64,000 nt of DNA from Hallella multisaccharivorax DSM 17128. Its GTDB lineage: Bacteria > Bacteroidota > Bacteroidia > Bacteroidales > Bacteroidaceae. Shown here one piece after another: positions 24,914 to 38,776 of the stretch. Location of the stretch: assembly GCF_000218235.1 (NCBI RefSeq), contig NZ_GL945017.1, positions 2,111,557-2,175,556 of the forward strand, given 5' to 3'. The translations under genes were made by a program, and so were the position numbers. Numbering within the stretch: the stretch's first letter is position 1; each line of letters begins with the position of its first letter. Under the pieces are notes generated by a model. That model saw only the letters and a list, made by a program, of their open reading frames with translations, did no database searches and was not told where the DNA came from.

Positions 24914-27475
24914 TTAGTCGAGCCACTTCACATAGCAGAAGTCCTGCCGATGAGGCAAGTTCGTGTTCTTTGGGAACATGCGGACACAAGTCTTAAAGGT
25001 ACCAGCATGCTCAGGCTCCACCTCTAATTCGAACCTGAAGTTGTTGCCTTCATGTCCCACCATCTTGAACTCGTCAACCCTATAGATTCTACGGTCGCTG
25101 GGATCGGTGTCGGGCTTCAGAATGACAAGCTCAAGGCCGACAGCATTACTCAACCCCTGCTCGTCGATGACATAGCTCAGCTTATACTTCTTACCGGTCT
25201 GCCTCTCCTCATAGAGCGGTGCCTCATCCTTGCTCACCACACGGATGCTATCCCAACGCTCTGCCACATTTTCTTTCCATTGGGCAATCTCTTTAGCAAG
25301 ACGGTTGTCGTGAGCCTGCAATTTGGCGCTACGCGCTGCTTCCTTATCGTAGAACTTGCTGTAGTAATCGTCAAGCTGACGCTTCATTGTATAGTGAGGA
25401 GCGATAGTTGCAATAGAGTTCTTGATGACTTTGATCCAATTCTCACTATAGCCCTTCTTATTTTTAGCATAGTAAAGAGGCACAATCTCATTCTCTAAAA
25501 GGGAATAAATAGTAGCAGCGTCAAGGGAATCCTGGTAACCTTGATTCTGATAAGTGCGCTCCTGGGGAAGAGCCCAGCCGGCACCCTGTCGATAGCCCTC
25601 AACCCACCAGCCATCAAGAACAGAAAGATTGACAACACCATTCATCTCAGCCTTCTCACCAGAAGTACCAGATGCTTCCAGCGGACGTGTCGGAGTATTC
25701 ATCCAGATGTCCACGCCTGAGACGAGACGACGCGCAAGCTGCATGTCGTAGTCCTCGAGAAAAATAATCTTTCCAAGGAACTCCGGCCGCTGACTGATCT
25801 CGAAAATTCTCTTGATTAGCCCCTGCCCTGCTCCATCAGCCGGATGCGCCTTACCTGAGAAGAAGAAAAGCACGGGATGCTCTGGATCATTAACGATCTT
25901 ACTCAGACGATCAAGATCGGTGAATAGTAGGTGTGCACGCTTATAGGTAGCAAAACGACGGCAGAAACCAATCATCAACGCATTGGGATTAATACGCTCT
26001 AAAAGAGATACGACACGTGCGGGATCACCTTGATTACGAAGCCACTGTTTGGTGAACTTGTCGCGGATATACTTGATGAGCTTTTCCTTTAGAGTCATGC
26101 GAGTTGCCCAAATCTCATCATCAGGGACATTGTAGATAGCGTGCCAGATCTGCTCATTACTTTGATCACTCAAGAAAGAAGGATCAAAATATTTGTCATA
26201 AACCTTACGCCACTCAGTTGCGCACCATGTCGGGAAATGCACGCCATTGGTTACATAGCCCACATGATTCTCCTCTGGATAATAACCCTTCCAAATGGGG
26301 GCAAACATTTTCTGGCTCACCCAGCCATGAAGCTTAGACACGCCATTGACCTCCTGGCAAGTGTTACACGCAAAGATACTCATACAGAAACGCTCATTGT
26401 GGTCATCGGGATTCTCACGGCCCATACCGATGAACTCGTCCCAGCTAATGCCAAGACGTGCAGGATAGCCTCCCATATATTTGCCAAACAGACCCTCGTC
26501 GAAGTAGTCATGACCTGCAGGAACCGGAGTATGAACCGTGTAGAGTGAAGAGGCACGAACGAGCTCCAAAGCCTGATTGAACGTAAGGCCACTATCCACA
26601 TAGTCGACCAGACGCTGTAGATTACAAAGAGCAGCATGACCTTCATTGCAGTGATAGAGCCGCTTCTTGATACCGAGCTTCTTAAGCATCAACACGCCGC
26701 CCATTCCAAGAAGGATCTCCTGCTTGAGACGGTTCTCCCAGTCACCACCATACAGGCTGTGAGTAATGGGCTTGTCAAACTGAGAGTTCATATCGTTATC
26801 GGTATCAAGGAGATACAACTTAATACGACCCACATTGACCTGCCAGACGAGGGCATGAACCTGATAGTTCATATAAGGTACGTCGACAACTACCTGATTG
26901 CCGTTCTCATCAAGAACACGCTCTATCGGCAAAGAGTTGAAATCTTGAGCGTCGTATTTGGCAATCTGCTGGCCGTCCATATTAAGACTCTGCGTAAAGT
27001 AGCCAAAACGATAAAGAAAGCCAATACCACACATATCGACATTGCTGTCTGATGCTTCTTTCATATAGTCTCCGGCAAGCATACCAAGACCACCAGAGTA
27101 AATTTTCAGCACTTGATCCAAGCCATATTCCATCGAGAAGTAAGCCACAGAAGGGCGGCTGCTGTCTGGCTTGACATCCATGTATTTGCGGAACTTGGCA
27201 TAGATGTCCTTTACTTTCTTCATTATTGTCTTGTCCTTAACAATAGCCTCCTTGCGGTCATATCCCAGCCTATCAAGAAGCAGAACGGGATTATGTCCCA
27301 CTTCCTCATAGAGATCTTCGTCAAGACTCTTAAAGACTTTACGGGCCTCATAGTTCCACGCCCACCACATATTGTGGGCAAGCTCGTTAAGGCACTCAAG
27401 TTGCTCTGGAAGGCTCGACTTGATATTGAGCTCTTTCCACTGAGGGGCATTGGTGTAATCAGCTTTGATTTTCAT
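24914..27475 (-). CDS. glgP: Alpha-glucan phosphorylase (GT35)
   Basis: An 853-residue enzyme releasing glucose-1-phosphate from glycogen. The N-terminal part has [17 protein letters not shown] (about residues 30-46), the middle [20 protein letters not shown], and the PLP lysine lies in [14 protein letters not shown] (about 630). It is the shorter alpha-glucan phosphorylase type, with a different N-terminus from muscle-like forms. The ATG at 27475 gives [16 protein letters not shown]; a TTG 27 bases upstream extends the frame but is less likely. It follows the glycogen synthase gene by 50 bases in one operon, so synthesis and breakdown genes are paired. A terminator follows. Confidence 0.93.
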   Translation of the reverse strand: MKIKADYTNAPQWKELNIKSSLPEQLECLNELAHNMWWAWNYEARKVFKSLDEDLYEEVGHNPVLLLDRLGYDRKEAIVKDKTIMKKVKDIYAKFRKYMDVKPDSSRPSVAYFSMEYGLDQVLKIYSGGLGMLAGDYMKEASDSNVDMCGIGFLYRFGYFTQSLNMDGQQIAKYDAQDFNSLPIERVLDENGNQVVVDVPYMNYQVHALVWQVNVGRIKLYLLDTDNDMNSQFDKPITHSLYGGDWENRLKQEILLGMGGVLMLKKLGIKKRLYHCNEGHAALCNLQRLVDYVDSGLTFNQALELVRASSLYTVHTPVPAGHDYFDEGLFGKYMGGYPARLGISWDEFIGMGRENPDDHNERFCMSIFACNTCQEVNGVSKLHGWVSQKMFAPIWKGYYPEENHVGYVTNGVHFPTWCATEWRKVYDKYFDPSFLSDQSNEQIWHAIYNVPDDEIWATRMTLKEKLIKYIRDKFTKQWLRNQGDPARVVSLLERINPNALMIGFCRRFATYKRAHLLFTDLDRLSKIVNDPEHPVLFFFSGKAHPADGAGQGLIKRIFEISQRPEFLGKIIFLEDYDMQLARRLVSGVDIWMNTPTRPLEASGTSGEKAEMNGVVNLSVLDGWWVEGYRQGAGWALPQERTYQNQGYQDSLDAATIYSLLENEIVPLYYAKNKKGYSENWIKVIKNSIATIAPHYTMKRQLDDYYSKFYDKEAARSAKLQAHDNRLAKEIAQWKENVAERWDSIRVVSKDEAPLYEERQTGKKYKLSYVIDEQGLSNAVGLELVILKPDTDPSDRRIYRVDEFKMVGHEGNNFRFELEVEPEHAGTFKTCVRMFPKNTNLPHRQDFCYVKWLD

Positions 27476-27525
27476 ATTGTGAATATTTAAACTATTAATC
27501 AATTGAATGTAATTTCAAAAGAATA

Positions 27526-29190
27526 TCAATCTTTGGATATACGCTCTGAAACCTTATGCAAAGCAAAGTCATAAGCTTCCTTATAGTATTTAATAAAATG
27601 AGGCCACAATGCTTTACGGGAGAGCTTCTCGGCATTGGAACATGCTGACTTTATGCCAGCCGCGTCCATCTGGGAAAACTCAAGGATCGTCTCTTCAATG
27701 GCATTGGCCACATCAGCATAGTTGGCATCAGTCCTATGAACAACCTTTACGCCGTCTACAAGCTCGCCATAATGGCCAAGTTCTGAGTTTGCCCAAAGAC
27801 CAAAGCCGGCAAGGTCAGTAGTCACGCAAGGTACCTTAAAGGCGATGGACTCCAAAGGAGTATATCCCCAGGGCTCATAGTAAGATGGAAACACACACAG
27901 ATCGTTACCAAGGAGGACATCATAATAGCTGAGATTGACAATACCATCATTGCCTGTCAAATAGCAAGGAATAAAGAAGATTTTCACTTTTTCACCCAAA
28001 CCATTAGCCATGCCCAAGCTATGGAACTTGCAAAGTGCATTGTCTGTATCCATATTATGAAGCCAATGAGTCACAACCGGATCTTCAAGTGGAGTACTAT
28101 CATTAAATGTCTGCTTCAGACGTTGCTGAAGGTCTTTTCGAGGTTCAGACACCCATGCTGGGACATCTATAAAAGCAACTACATTCTTCTTCAACCTCGA
28201 ATCATGACGTAAGATGTTTATGGCATCAATAAAAACATCGATACCTTTATTACGAAATTCATACCTCCCGCTTGTAGAAACGATAAGTGTATTGTCATCA
28301 AATCGCTCACCTGTCAATGCATTGGCGATTGAGATAAGTTTCTCACGCGCAGCCTTCCGCTTCCGTTTGAAAGTCACTCCTTTAGAGACAAAATCATTTT
28401 CAAAGCCATTAGGTAAAACCACATCCACAGGTTTATCCAATAACTGCTTGCACTCCCTGGCCGTGATCTCACTGACTGTTGTAAAGCAATCTACATATTT
28501 GGCTGTTTGATGCTCAATGGAATGCTTGCTTTGCATGTTGAGCTCCGCTGCCATCTGTGTACCGTTATAGCCCGATAAATAATCGTATAGAGGCTTGTTG
28601 TTCCCAGCTATGCTCCTTCCAATACTCGTGGCGTGAGTGGTGAAAATCGTGGCTATCTCAGGAACATGCTTATGAATGTATAGAAGTCCTAAACCGGTCA
28701 TCCATTCATTTCCATGGTAGACGACTTTCTTTTCTGGAGCAATATTATAATAATAGAAACTCTGAACAACGAGAGCCGCTGCATAGGAGAACATTGAAGC
28801 TTCGTCATAATCCCCATACGCATGAAGACTATCCACGCCAAAATCTTCCCACAACTGACCGTATATTGTGTTTTTGATCTTATAATAGGAATCAAAGTCC
28901 ACTAAGATAGCTATAGGGGATCCTGGTATATTCCAACGCCCAATCTTCAGGGACAAACCTTCTGATGATGCTTTTGCATGCCAATCAGAAAACAATGTCT
29001 CATCCTCCCTAAAATAGGGGCACACACGGTCACGCCAACAGTCAGGACCAATAAAGATTAGATTATCACCAAGCATTTTTACCAATGTCCGGGCACGAGT
29101 GGATAAAACTGCATAAATACCTCCAACTTTATTACAGACTTCCCAACTTGACTCAAGAATATAATCGGGAAACAATCCTTTACTTGTCAT
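27526..29190 (-). CDS. Glycogen synthase, GT3-like
   Basis: A 554-residue glycosyltransferase building alpha-1,4-glucan. It starts with the N-terminal block ILESSWEVCNKVGGIYAVLS (about residues 11-30) seen in eukaryote-type (GT3) synthases rather than the bacterial GT5 GlgA. Other blocks are VYHGNEWMTGLGLLYIHK, TIFTTHATSIGRSIAG and, near the C-terminus, PSYYEPWGYTPLESIAFKVP (nucleotide-sugar site with conserved Glu). GT3 synthases use UDP-glucose; use here is inferred. It precedes glgP in the same operon, with a good TAnnTTTG promoter upstream. Confidence 0.9.
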   Translation of the reverse strand: MTSKGLFPDYILESSWEVCNKVGGIYAVLSTRARTLVKMLGDNLIFIGPDCWRDRVCPYFREDETLFSDWHAKASSEGLSLKIGRWNIPGSPIAILVDFDSYYKIKNTIYGQLWEDFGVDSLHAYGDYDEASMFSYAAALVVQSFYYYNIAPEKKVVYHGNEWMTGLGLLYIHKHVPEIATIFTTHATSIGRSIAGNNKPLYDYLSGYNGTQMAAELNMQSKHSIEHQTAKYVDCFTTVSEITARECKQLLDKPVDVVLPNGFENDFVSKGVTFKRKRKAAREKLISIANALTGERFDDNTLIVSTSGRYEFRNKGIDVFIDAINILRHDSRLKKNVVAFIDVPAWVSEPRKDLQQRLKQTFNDSTPLEDPVVTHWLHNMDTDNALCKFHSLGMANGLGEKVKIFFIPCYLTGNDGIVNLSYYDVLLGNDLCVFPSYYEPWGYTPLESIAFKVPCVTTDLAGFGLWANSELGHYGELVDGVKVVHRTDANYADVANAIEETILEFSQMDAAGIKSACSNAEKLSRKALWPHFIKYYKEAYDFALHKVSERISKD

Positions 29191-29209
29191 ATCTATTGTA
29201 TATTCCCGC

Positions 29210-29240
29210 CAAAGTTACTATAAAAAAGATAAAATACAAA
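29210..29240 (-). promoter_or_regulatory. Promoter of the glycogen operon
   Basis: TTTG (29240-29237) and TAACTTTG (29217-29210) on the minus strand are 19 bases apart, a Bacteroidetes primary promoter about 15 bases before the glycogen synthase ATG. Confidence 0.82.
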
Positions 29241-29291
29241 CTCAATCAAACATTATTTGTGGAAAAACACGCTTTTCTTGATGCAAACGTT

Positions 29292-29299
29292 TACCTTTG
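29292..29299 (+). promoter_or_regulatory. TAnnTTTG box before the small secreted protein
   Basis: TACCTTTG at 29292-29299. The upstream TTTG element is weak. The predicted start near 29305 makes ATG 29315 or 29321, rather than the upstream TTG at 29297, the likely start codon. Confidence 0.6.
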
Positions 29300-29320
29300 C
29301 AGAAAATATATAAGATGATA

Positions 29321-29755
29321 ATGAAAAAAACTCTTTTCTTTTTAATTATTGCACTTTTCTCAATGAGTATCAGTGCACAAGAGAATTCCTTGGCAAAAGA
29401 TTCAACAATGTTTAAAGGCTATCTTTACAATCAAAAATATAATGTCTACATAATCTTAGACTTATATCATAAGAATGTTACAGTTCCACAACAAGAAATA
29501 TATGGAGTATTACCAGGCTATTTCGGCGACAAGCAAGATGGAAGGAAATGGCTTTTTACCAATGCAACCATAAAAGGCAAAACCGCAGAATTACAAATTA
29601 TAAACGATTATGGCAGTGAGGACCTAACCGCAACGCTCACTGCCATAAATGATTCCACTTACATCCTAAAACAAATTAACGGAAGTACGATAAAAATCGC
29701 GAGAAATAGGAAATGGGTAAAAATGCCTAAAGAACTTAATTTCATTAAGCGCTAG
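29321..29755 (+). CDS. Small secreted protein of unknown function
   Basis: A 144-residue exported protein. Residues 1-about 20 are a signal peptide (MKKTLFFLIIALFSMSISA), with cleavage before QEN. The mature part is beta-rich with repeated Tyr and charged residues (for example MFKGYLYNQKYNVYIIL) and ends in MPKELNFIKR. I do not recognise the family; it may be a small periplasmic or surface beta-barrel or lipocalin-like protein. The start ATG at 29321 is chosen because it opens the signal peptide and follows the promoter; ATG 29315 is an alternative. It converges with the next gene, the two stops nearly touching. Confidence 0.65.
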   Translation: MKKTLFFLIIALFSMSISAQENSLAKDSTMFKGYLYNQKYNVYIILDLYHKNVTVPQQEIYGVLPGYFGDKQDGRKWLFTNATIKGKTAELQIINDYGSEDLTATLTAINDSTYILKQINGSTIKIARNRKWVKMPKELNFIKR

Positions 29756-29756
29756 A

Positions 29757-30206
29757 TTATCTTGTACCTTTAAGTAAAGACATTACCTTGTCAAAATAAC
29801 GTTGCGTTCGTTCCATACTGTAATGCATACCGCCATTCCAAGAGCGAATAGCCTGCTCTATATCATGCATTGGATTAAACCAAGATTGGATTAAAAGGAA
29901 CATCTCAATAGATTTCTGCCTACTAAACCTGTCTGAAAGCTTATATCGTCTCTTTAACTTCCTACGTCTAAGGATATTATTGCATTCAGCAACAAGAACT
30001 GGAGTTATCTGTAATACGCCCACCGAAGCACCATATGTGGCATTGGAATTGCCATTACTCTCAACCTTAATAAGCGCCTCTATAACAGGCTTCCATTCAT
30101 CATCTGAATCTGGCAAGGAAACATTCTCCGAAGTATTTCCCGCATGGGAGGGTAAAACAACTAAACTGAAAACAATAGAAAAAAAGAATCTAATAAATAT
30201 CTTCAT
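29757..30206 (-). CDS. Lytic transglycosylase-like secreted protein
   Basis: A 149-residue protein beginning with a signal peptide (MKIFIRFFFSIVFSLVVLPSHA). The catalytic glutamate is probably in ALIKVESNGNSNATYG, followed by ASVGVLQITPVLVAEC, the G-x-x-Q-I/V-T-P pattern of SLT-type lytic transglycosylases that cut peptidoglycan. The C-terminal half contains WFNPMHDIEQAIRSWNGGMH, typical of the 'A-x-x-x-W-N-G' segment. It is short for the family, lacking extra binding modules. The ATG 30206 is preferred because it opens the signal peptide; the open frame extends farther upstream without good support. Confidence 0.78.
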   Translation of the reverse strand: MKIFIRFFFSIVFSLVVLPSHAGNTSENVSLPDSDDEWKPVIEALIKVESNGNSNATYGASVGVLQITPVLVAECNNILRRRKLKRRYKLSDRFSRQKSIEMFLLIQSWFNPMHDIEQAIRSWNGGMHYSMERTQRYFDKVMSLLKGTR

Positions 30207-30277
30207 TACAAATTGATTATAAGGATTATTCGTCAAATCAAAACCAGTGATGTGACAGTCCTTCATTTTCGCATTTG

Positions 30278-30285
30278 CAAAGGTA
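30278..30285 (-). promoter_or_regulatory. Promoter box of the lytic transglycosylase gene
   Basis: TACCTTTG on the minus strand (30285-30278), with TTG about 18 bases upstream. It supports a start downstream at 30206 (or 30266) rather than at 30320. Confidence 0.6.
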
Positions 30286-30360
30286 ATAAAAAAATATGAG
30301 AGACAAGAACAAACTGCCACTCCTTTTACGATAATTAGGAAAAAAGAGAATGAGTTTCGT

Positions 30361-30400
30361 ACGAAAAGAGCCCAGTGAACATTTCTGTCCTCTGGGCTCT
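30361..30400 (-). terminator. rRNA operon terminator
   Basis: On the minus strand AGAGCCCAG pairs with CTGGGCTCT across about 16 bases, then TTTTCG. It follows 5S rRNA directly. Confidence 0.85.
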
Positions 30401-30408
30401 TATGAAAG

Positions 30409-30518
<110 letters not shown>

Positions 30519-30676
30519 ATGTGTCTTACGCCATCGCTGACGTGTGTAAGGTGACATAATCGGCAAGCAAAACTGTACCGTCACACAGGGATGCGGCCTG
30601 AAGGCCGCTCCGTATACCGGGACTCTGCGCCCACGGAAACATACAAACATACAGTTGAAAACATGAGCCCGATTCG

Positions 30677-33618
<2,942 letters not shown>

Positions 33619-33851
33619 CGAGTCATCTTCCGTCCCATTTGCTGAGACTTTCCAGATGCCGCTCATACTTTCAGCTGTATTGTCTACAGATTAAGTCTCT
33701 GTGAAACTTTTTATTCATGCAGGCAGTTACAATGTAACTGCGTACACAACTACTACAGTTTTGCTTGTGTCAATATGTCAAAGATCTGTCTCAAGGTAAA
33801 AGCAAGGCACAAAAGAACTCACGTCCTCACTGCTCTCACTCTCCCTCAACG

Positions 33852-33925
33852 TGGAGAATAACGGATTCGAACCGTTGACCCCCTGCTTGCAAAGCAGGTG
33901 CTCTAGCCAGCTGAGCTAATCCCCC
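33852..33925 (-). tRNA. tRNA-Ala (TGC) in the rRNA spacer
   Basis: A 74-base cloverleaf: acceptor GGGGGAT/ATTCTCC (with G-T pairs), discriminator A, anticodon stem CCTGC/GCAGG, loop TTTGCAA (TGC), T-loop TTCGAAT. It lies between 16S and 23S, the usual place. Confidence 0.97.
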
Positions 33926-33945
33926 GTAGGGAATGAAATAAAGAG

Positions 33946-34019
33946 TAGTCCCAGGCAGACTTGAACTGCCGACCTCCACATTATCAGTGTGGCGCTCTAA
34001 CCAACTGAGCTATAGGACT
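33946..34019 (-). tRNA. tRNA-Ile (GAT) in the rRNA spacer
   Basis: A 74-base cloverleaf: acceptor AGTCCTA/TGGGACT, anticodon stem CCACA/TGTGG around CTGATAA (GAT), T-loop TTCAAGT. It is upstream of tRNA-Ala in the transcript. Confidence 0.97.
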
Positions 34020-34126
34020 GTCATGCAATTCGCATTGCCGCTCTTCTAAATCATTTAAAACAGATAACGTAGACAAGAAGCTCCAGGGAAAGGAAACATT
34101 CCTGCTTCAAAAAAAAAGCGTCGCTC

Positions 34127-35666
<1,540 letters not shown>

Positions 35667-35935
35667 AAATTGTCTATAATGTGTAATGTGATCGAAAACA
35701 CACTACCGTTAGTCTGCTCAGGACGCTTATCCTTTATTGAAGTCGGAAGTAACTAATCAAAATTGATCGGTTCGTTTCTTTTACCCAAGTCATACACAAC
35801 ACCTTCTATATTGCTATATAGCTATATATAATAATGTGTACAACTCGCTTCTTGTACTACTTCTCTGTCTATGTAAATCTTCTCAAAGAACTCTTATCTT
35901 TTGTTGCCAACCGGCGTATTTCCGGAAAGCGAGTG

Positions 35936-35967
35936 CAAAGGTATAGACTTTTACAATACCTGCCAAA
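35936..35967 (-). promoter_or_regulatory. rRNA operon promoter
   Basis: On the minus strand TTTG (35967-35964) and TACCTTTG (35943-35936) are 20 bases apart. The start near 35930 leaves an AT-rich leader of about 265 bases before 16S (35667-35930), in which I see no other gene. Upstream the DNA is A/T-rich, then the G-rich repeat at 36045. Confidence 0.82.
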
Positions 35968-36044
35968 TATTTCTCCAACTTTTTTTGCAAAATTGTTAGA
36001 TAATTGATTTATATCAAGGATAGAGATGGCTTTGAAAGGGGGAT

Positions 36045-36119
36045 GGGGTTAATGGGGTTAATGGGATTAATGGGGTTAATGGGATTAATGGGGTTAATGG
36101 GATTAATGGGATTGATGGG
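36045..36119 (+). repeat. G-rich 9-bp tandem repeat, quadruplex-prone
   Basis: Eight 9-base units GGGRTTAAT (GGGGTTAAT or GGGATTAAT alternating, last unit GGGATTGAT) plus a partial unit. Runs of three or four G are spaced by 5-6 bases on the plus strand, so four or more runs could stack as G-quadruplexes; the pattern is reminiscent of telomere repeats. It sits about 80 bases upstream of the rRNA promoter and 430 bases before thrS. Confidence 0.92.
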
Positions 36120-36188
36120 AATATTCTGGGGAAAAAAGAAGAAGGCACAATGCTGAACGGGCACTGCCATTACAATGAAATGGTGATG

Positions 36189-36373
36189 CGATTAAACCGT
36201 AATCGCGATGCGATCTCACTGTAATGGGACGGCCATCTCACTGTAATGGCGGCGCAATCGTTGCTGCTTCCGTCGTGCGACAACTGCTTGACGATTGTGC
36301 GACAATTGCTTGACGATTGTACGACAGCTGCTTGACGATCGTGCGACAGCTGCTTAACGATCGCATGACAATC
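36189..36373 (+). repeat. 22-bp-period tandem array upstream of thrS
   Basis: A clear array of four units at 36274-36361, each GTGCGACARYTGC then TTGACGAT, plus a fifth decayed unit. Three degenerate units at 36189-36254 (two sharing ATCTCACTGTAATGG) keep the same 22-base period. The core GRCARY-N5-RACG matches the arrays at 5.2 kb and 51.3 kb. No gene is seen between 36000 and 36549; open frames there are made by the repeats. Confidence 0.88.
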
Positions 36374-36512
36374 ATTATAGAACGGAGAACGCATTATCTA
36401 TCCTGAAAAACATCCCGAAATATTATACTAATAAAATAATGACGTTTCAGCCATCAGATTAAATATTATATAAAAAACCAACCTGAAGGGCCTGTATTAC
36501 AGAAATATATCG

Positions 36513-36520
36513 TACTTTTG
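36513..36520 (+). promoter_or_regulatory. TAnnTTTG box before thrS
   Basis: TACTTTTG about 30 bases before the thrS start. The TTTG element at the usual distance is not clear. Confidence 0.55.
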
Positions 36521-36549
36521 CACGCGATTTAGATAAACTAATTTGTAGC

Positions 36550-38502
36550 ATGGTTAAAATCACATTTCCTGACAGCTCTGTGCGTGAATACGAGAACGGA
36601 GTGACAGGACTTCAAATCGCAGAGAGCATCTCACCTGCTCTCGCCCGTGACGTTGTATCTTGCGGGATCAATGGTGAGACCACAGAGCTCAACCGCCCCA
36701 TCAACAATGATGCCACCATCGAGTTGTATAAGTTTGATGATGACGAGGGCAAGCATACTTTTTGGCATACTTCTGCGCACTTGCTTGCAGAGGCACTGCA
36801 GGAACTCTACCCCGGTATTCAATTCGGCTTCGGCCCTGCCATCGAAACCGGTTTCTTCTACGACGTAATGCCTCCTAAGGGCACAACGATCTCTGAAAAT
36901 GACTTCCCGAAGATCGAGGCTAAGATGAAAGAGCTTGCCAAGAAAAACGAGTCGGTCATCCGCCGTGAAGTTTCCAAAGCCGAAGCCGTGAAAGAGTTCG
37001 AGGCAATGGGGCAACAATATAAAGTGGAGCACATCAGCCAGGACTTAGAGGACGGTACCATCACCACATATACACAGGGCAACTTCACCGACCTTTGTAA
37101 AGGTCCGCACTTGCTGTCGACAGGTGCCATCAAGGCCATCAAGATCACGAGTGTCGCCGGAGCTTTCTGGCGTGGGGATGCTAAGCGCGAGCAGATGACC
37201 CGCATCTACGGTGTGACCTTCCCTAAGAAGAAGATGCTTGACGAGTATCTCGTCATGCTGGAAGAGGCCAAGCGCCGCGACCACCGCAAGATTGGCAAGG
37301 AGATGGAGCTCTTCATGTTCTCTGAGCGTGTGGGTAAAGGTCTGCCTATCTGGCTTCCGAAAGGCACACAGCTGCGCCTGCGCCTGCAGGAAGTGCTGCG
37401 CCACGTGCTCAAGCCCTATCACTATCAAGAAGTGATCACGCCGGGTATTGGCTCAAAGAACCTCTATGTCACCTCCGGTCACTATGCTCACTACGGCAAA
37501 GACTCTTTCCAGCCTATTCATACCCCGGAGCCCGATGAAGAGTATATGCTCAAGCCAATGAACTGTCCCCACCACTGCGAGGTGTATGCTCGCAAGCCGC
37601 GTTCCTATAAGGATCTGCCCCTTCGCGTGGCTGAATTCGGAACCGTGTTCCGCTACGAGAAGAGTGGTGAGCTGCACGGTCTGACTCGCGTGCGTAATTT
37701 CACACAGGACGATGCCCACATCTTTGTGCAACCCGATCAAGTGAAGTCCGAGTTTGAGAGTATTATCGACATCATCCTCAAGGTGTTCAAGATCTTCGGC
37801 TTCAACAACTACGATGCCCAGATATCTCTCCGCGACCCGAAGGACACCGACAAATATATCGGATCAGATGAGATTTGGGAGGAAAGTGAAAATGCTATCC
37901 GTGAGGCCTGCAAGGAGAAAGGGCTCCATGCACACGAAGAGACCGGCGAGGCAGCTTTCTACGGTCCAAAGCTCGACTTTATGGTTAAGGATGCCATCGG
38001 TCGTAAATGGCAGCTCGGCACCATACAAGTAGACTACAACCTTCCTGAGCGCTTTAAACTGGAATATACGGCCGAAGACAACTCGAAGAAGACTCCTGTG
38101 ATGATTCATCGTGCGCCCTTCGGCTCGCTGGAGCGCTTCACTGCCGTGCTTATTGAGCACACCGCCGGACACTTCCCCTTATGGCTTGCACCCGATCAAG
38201 TGGCTATTCTGCCAATCTCGGAGAAATTCAACGACTACGCCCAAAAGGTTCAGGAATATCTTGACTCGCAGAATGTGCGCGGCTATATCGATGACCGCAA
38301 CGAGAAGATCGGCCGCAAGATTCGTGACAATGAGCTCAAGCGTGTGCCCTATATGCTGGTGGTCGGAGAAAAAGAGGCTGCCGCCGGTCTCGTCTCAATG
38401 CGCAAGCAGGGTGGCGGTGAGCAAGCCCAGATGAAGATGGAAGAGTTTGCACAGCGTGTAAACGACGAAGTGAAAGATCAGCTTAAGGTTCTCGACGAGT
38501 AA
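36550..38502 (+). CDS. thrS: Threonyl-tRNA synthetase
   Basis: A 650-residue class II enzyme. An N-terminal TGS domain (about residues 1-60) is followed by an editing domain with [14 protein letters not shown] (HxxxH-type, about 74-87), a catalytic core with motif 2 [13 protein letters not shown], zinc-binding [10 protein letters not shown] (about 337) and motif 3 region [15 protein letters not shown], and a C-terminal anticodon-binding domain. Length is normal. In many Bacteroidetes thrS is followed by infC-rpmI-rplT; that cluster is not adjacent here. A terminator lies 42 bases downstream. Confidence 0.97.
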   Translation: MVKITFPDSSVREYENGVTGLQIAESISPALARDVVSCGINGETTELNRPINNDATIELYKFDDDEGKHTFWHTSAHLLAEALQELYPGIQFGFGPAIETGFFYDVMPPKGTTISENDFPKIEAKMKELAKKNESVIRREVSKAEAVKEFEAMGQQYKVEHISQDLEDGTITTYTQGNFTDLCKGPHLLSTGAIKAIKITSVAGAFWRGDAKREQMTRIYGVTFPKKKMLDEYLVMLEEAKRRDHRKIGKEMELFMFSERVGKGLPIWLPKGTQLRLRLQEVLRHVLKPYHYQEVITPGIGSKNLYVTSGHYAHYGKDSFQPIHTPEPDEEYMLKPMNCPHHCEVYARKPRSYKDLPLRVAEFGTVFRYEKSGELHGLTRVRNFTQDDAHIFVQPDQVKSEFESIIDIILKVFKIFGFNNYDAQISLRDPKDTDKYIGSDEIWEESENAIREACKEKGLHAHEETGEAAFYGPKLDFMVKDAIGRKWQLGTIQVDYNLPERFKLEYTAEDNSKKTPVMIHRAPFGSLERFTAVLIEHTAGHFPLWLAPDQVAILPISEKFNDYAQKVQEYLDSQNVRGYIDDRNEKIGRKIRDNELKRVPYMLVVGEKEAAAGLVSMRKQGGGEQAQMKMEEFAQRVNDEVKDQLKVLDE

Positions 38503-38543
38503 TCGCTGAAAGAGGATCAAAAGCCTATCAAGATAAATGATGA

Positions 38544-38580
38544 GGGGGGATGCGTCCGTCGACGAGGCATCCCCCTTTCT
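38544..38580 (+). terminator. thrS terminator
   Basis: GGGGGATGC pairs with GCATCCCCC, followed by TTTCT. Confidence 0.85.
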
Positions 38581-38595
38581 AACTGAAACTGAGAC

Positions 38596-38763
38596 ATGAA
38601 ACAAGATCTATATATGCTCATTGCCGTATTTGCAGTGCTCATGGTCGTCCTTGTATGGCTTGGCGTAAAGATGATCATGGACATTAGGCGACATAACCGC
38701 CGTCGCAAAATCCGCCGACAGGAATGGATCTCACGCATCAACGCACGGAAAAACGACGAATGA
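38596..38763 (+). CDS. Small single-pass membrane protein
   Basis: A 55-residue frame: a hydrophobic segment YMLIAVFAVLMVVLVWLGV (about residues 7-25) followed by a strongly basic tail with MDIRRHNRRRKIRRQEW. It is likely a single transmembrane helix with a positive cytoplasmic tail. It lies after the thrS terminator and ends 13 bases before ligA, so it may share the ligA transcript. I do not recognise it. Confidence 0.6.
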   Translation: MKQDLYMLIAVFAVLMVVLVWLGVKMIMDIRRHNRRRKIRRQEWISRINARKNDE

Positions 38764-38776
38764 AACACGACATATC

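Noticed and set aside
27475..27502. Longer glgP N-terminus from an upstream TTG
   Set aside because: ATG 27475 gives the family N-terminus MKIKADYTN; the added residues look like untranslated leader.
36170..36394. A minus-strand frame rich in Asn-Cys-Arg and Lys-Gln-Leu repeats
   Set aside because: The repeats are a translation of the 22-bp DNA array; there is no promoter or start context.
36374..36549. A threonine leader peptide or T-box before thrS
   Set aside because: No short frame with a run of Thr codons and no terminator or T-box motif is seen.
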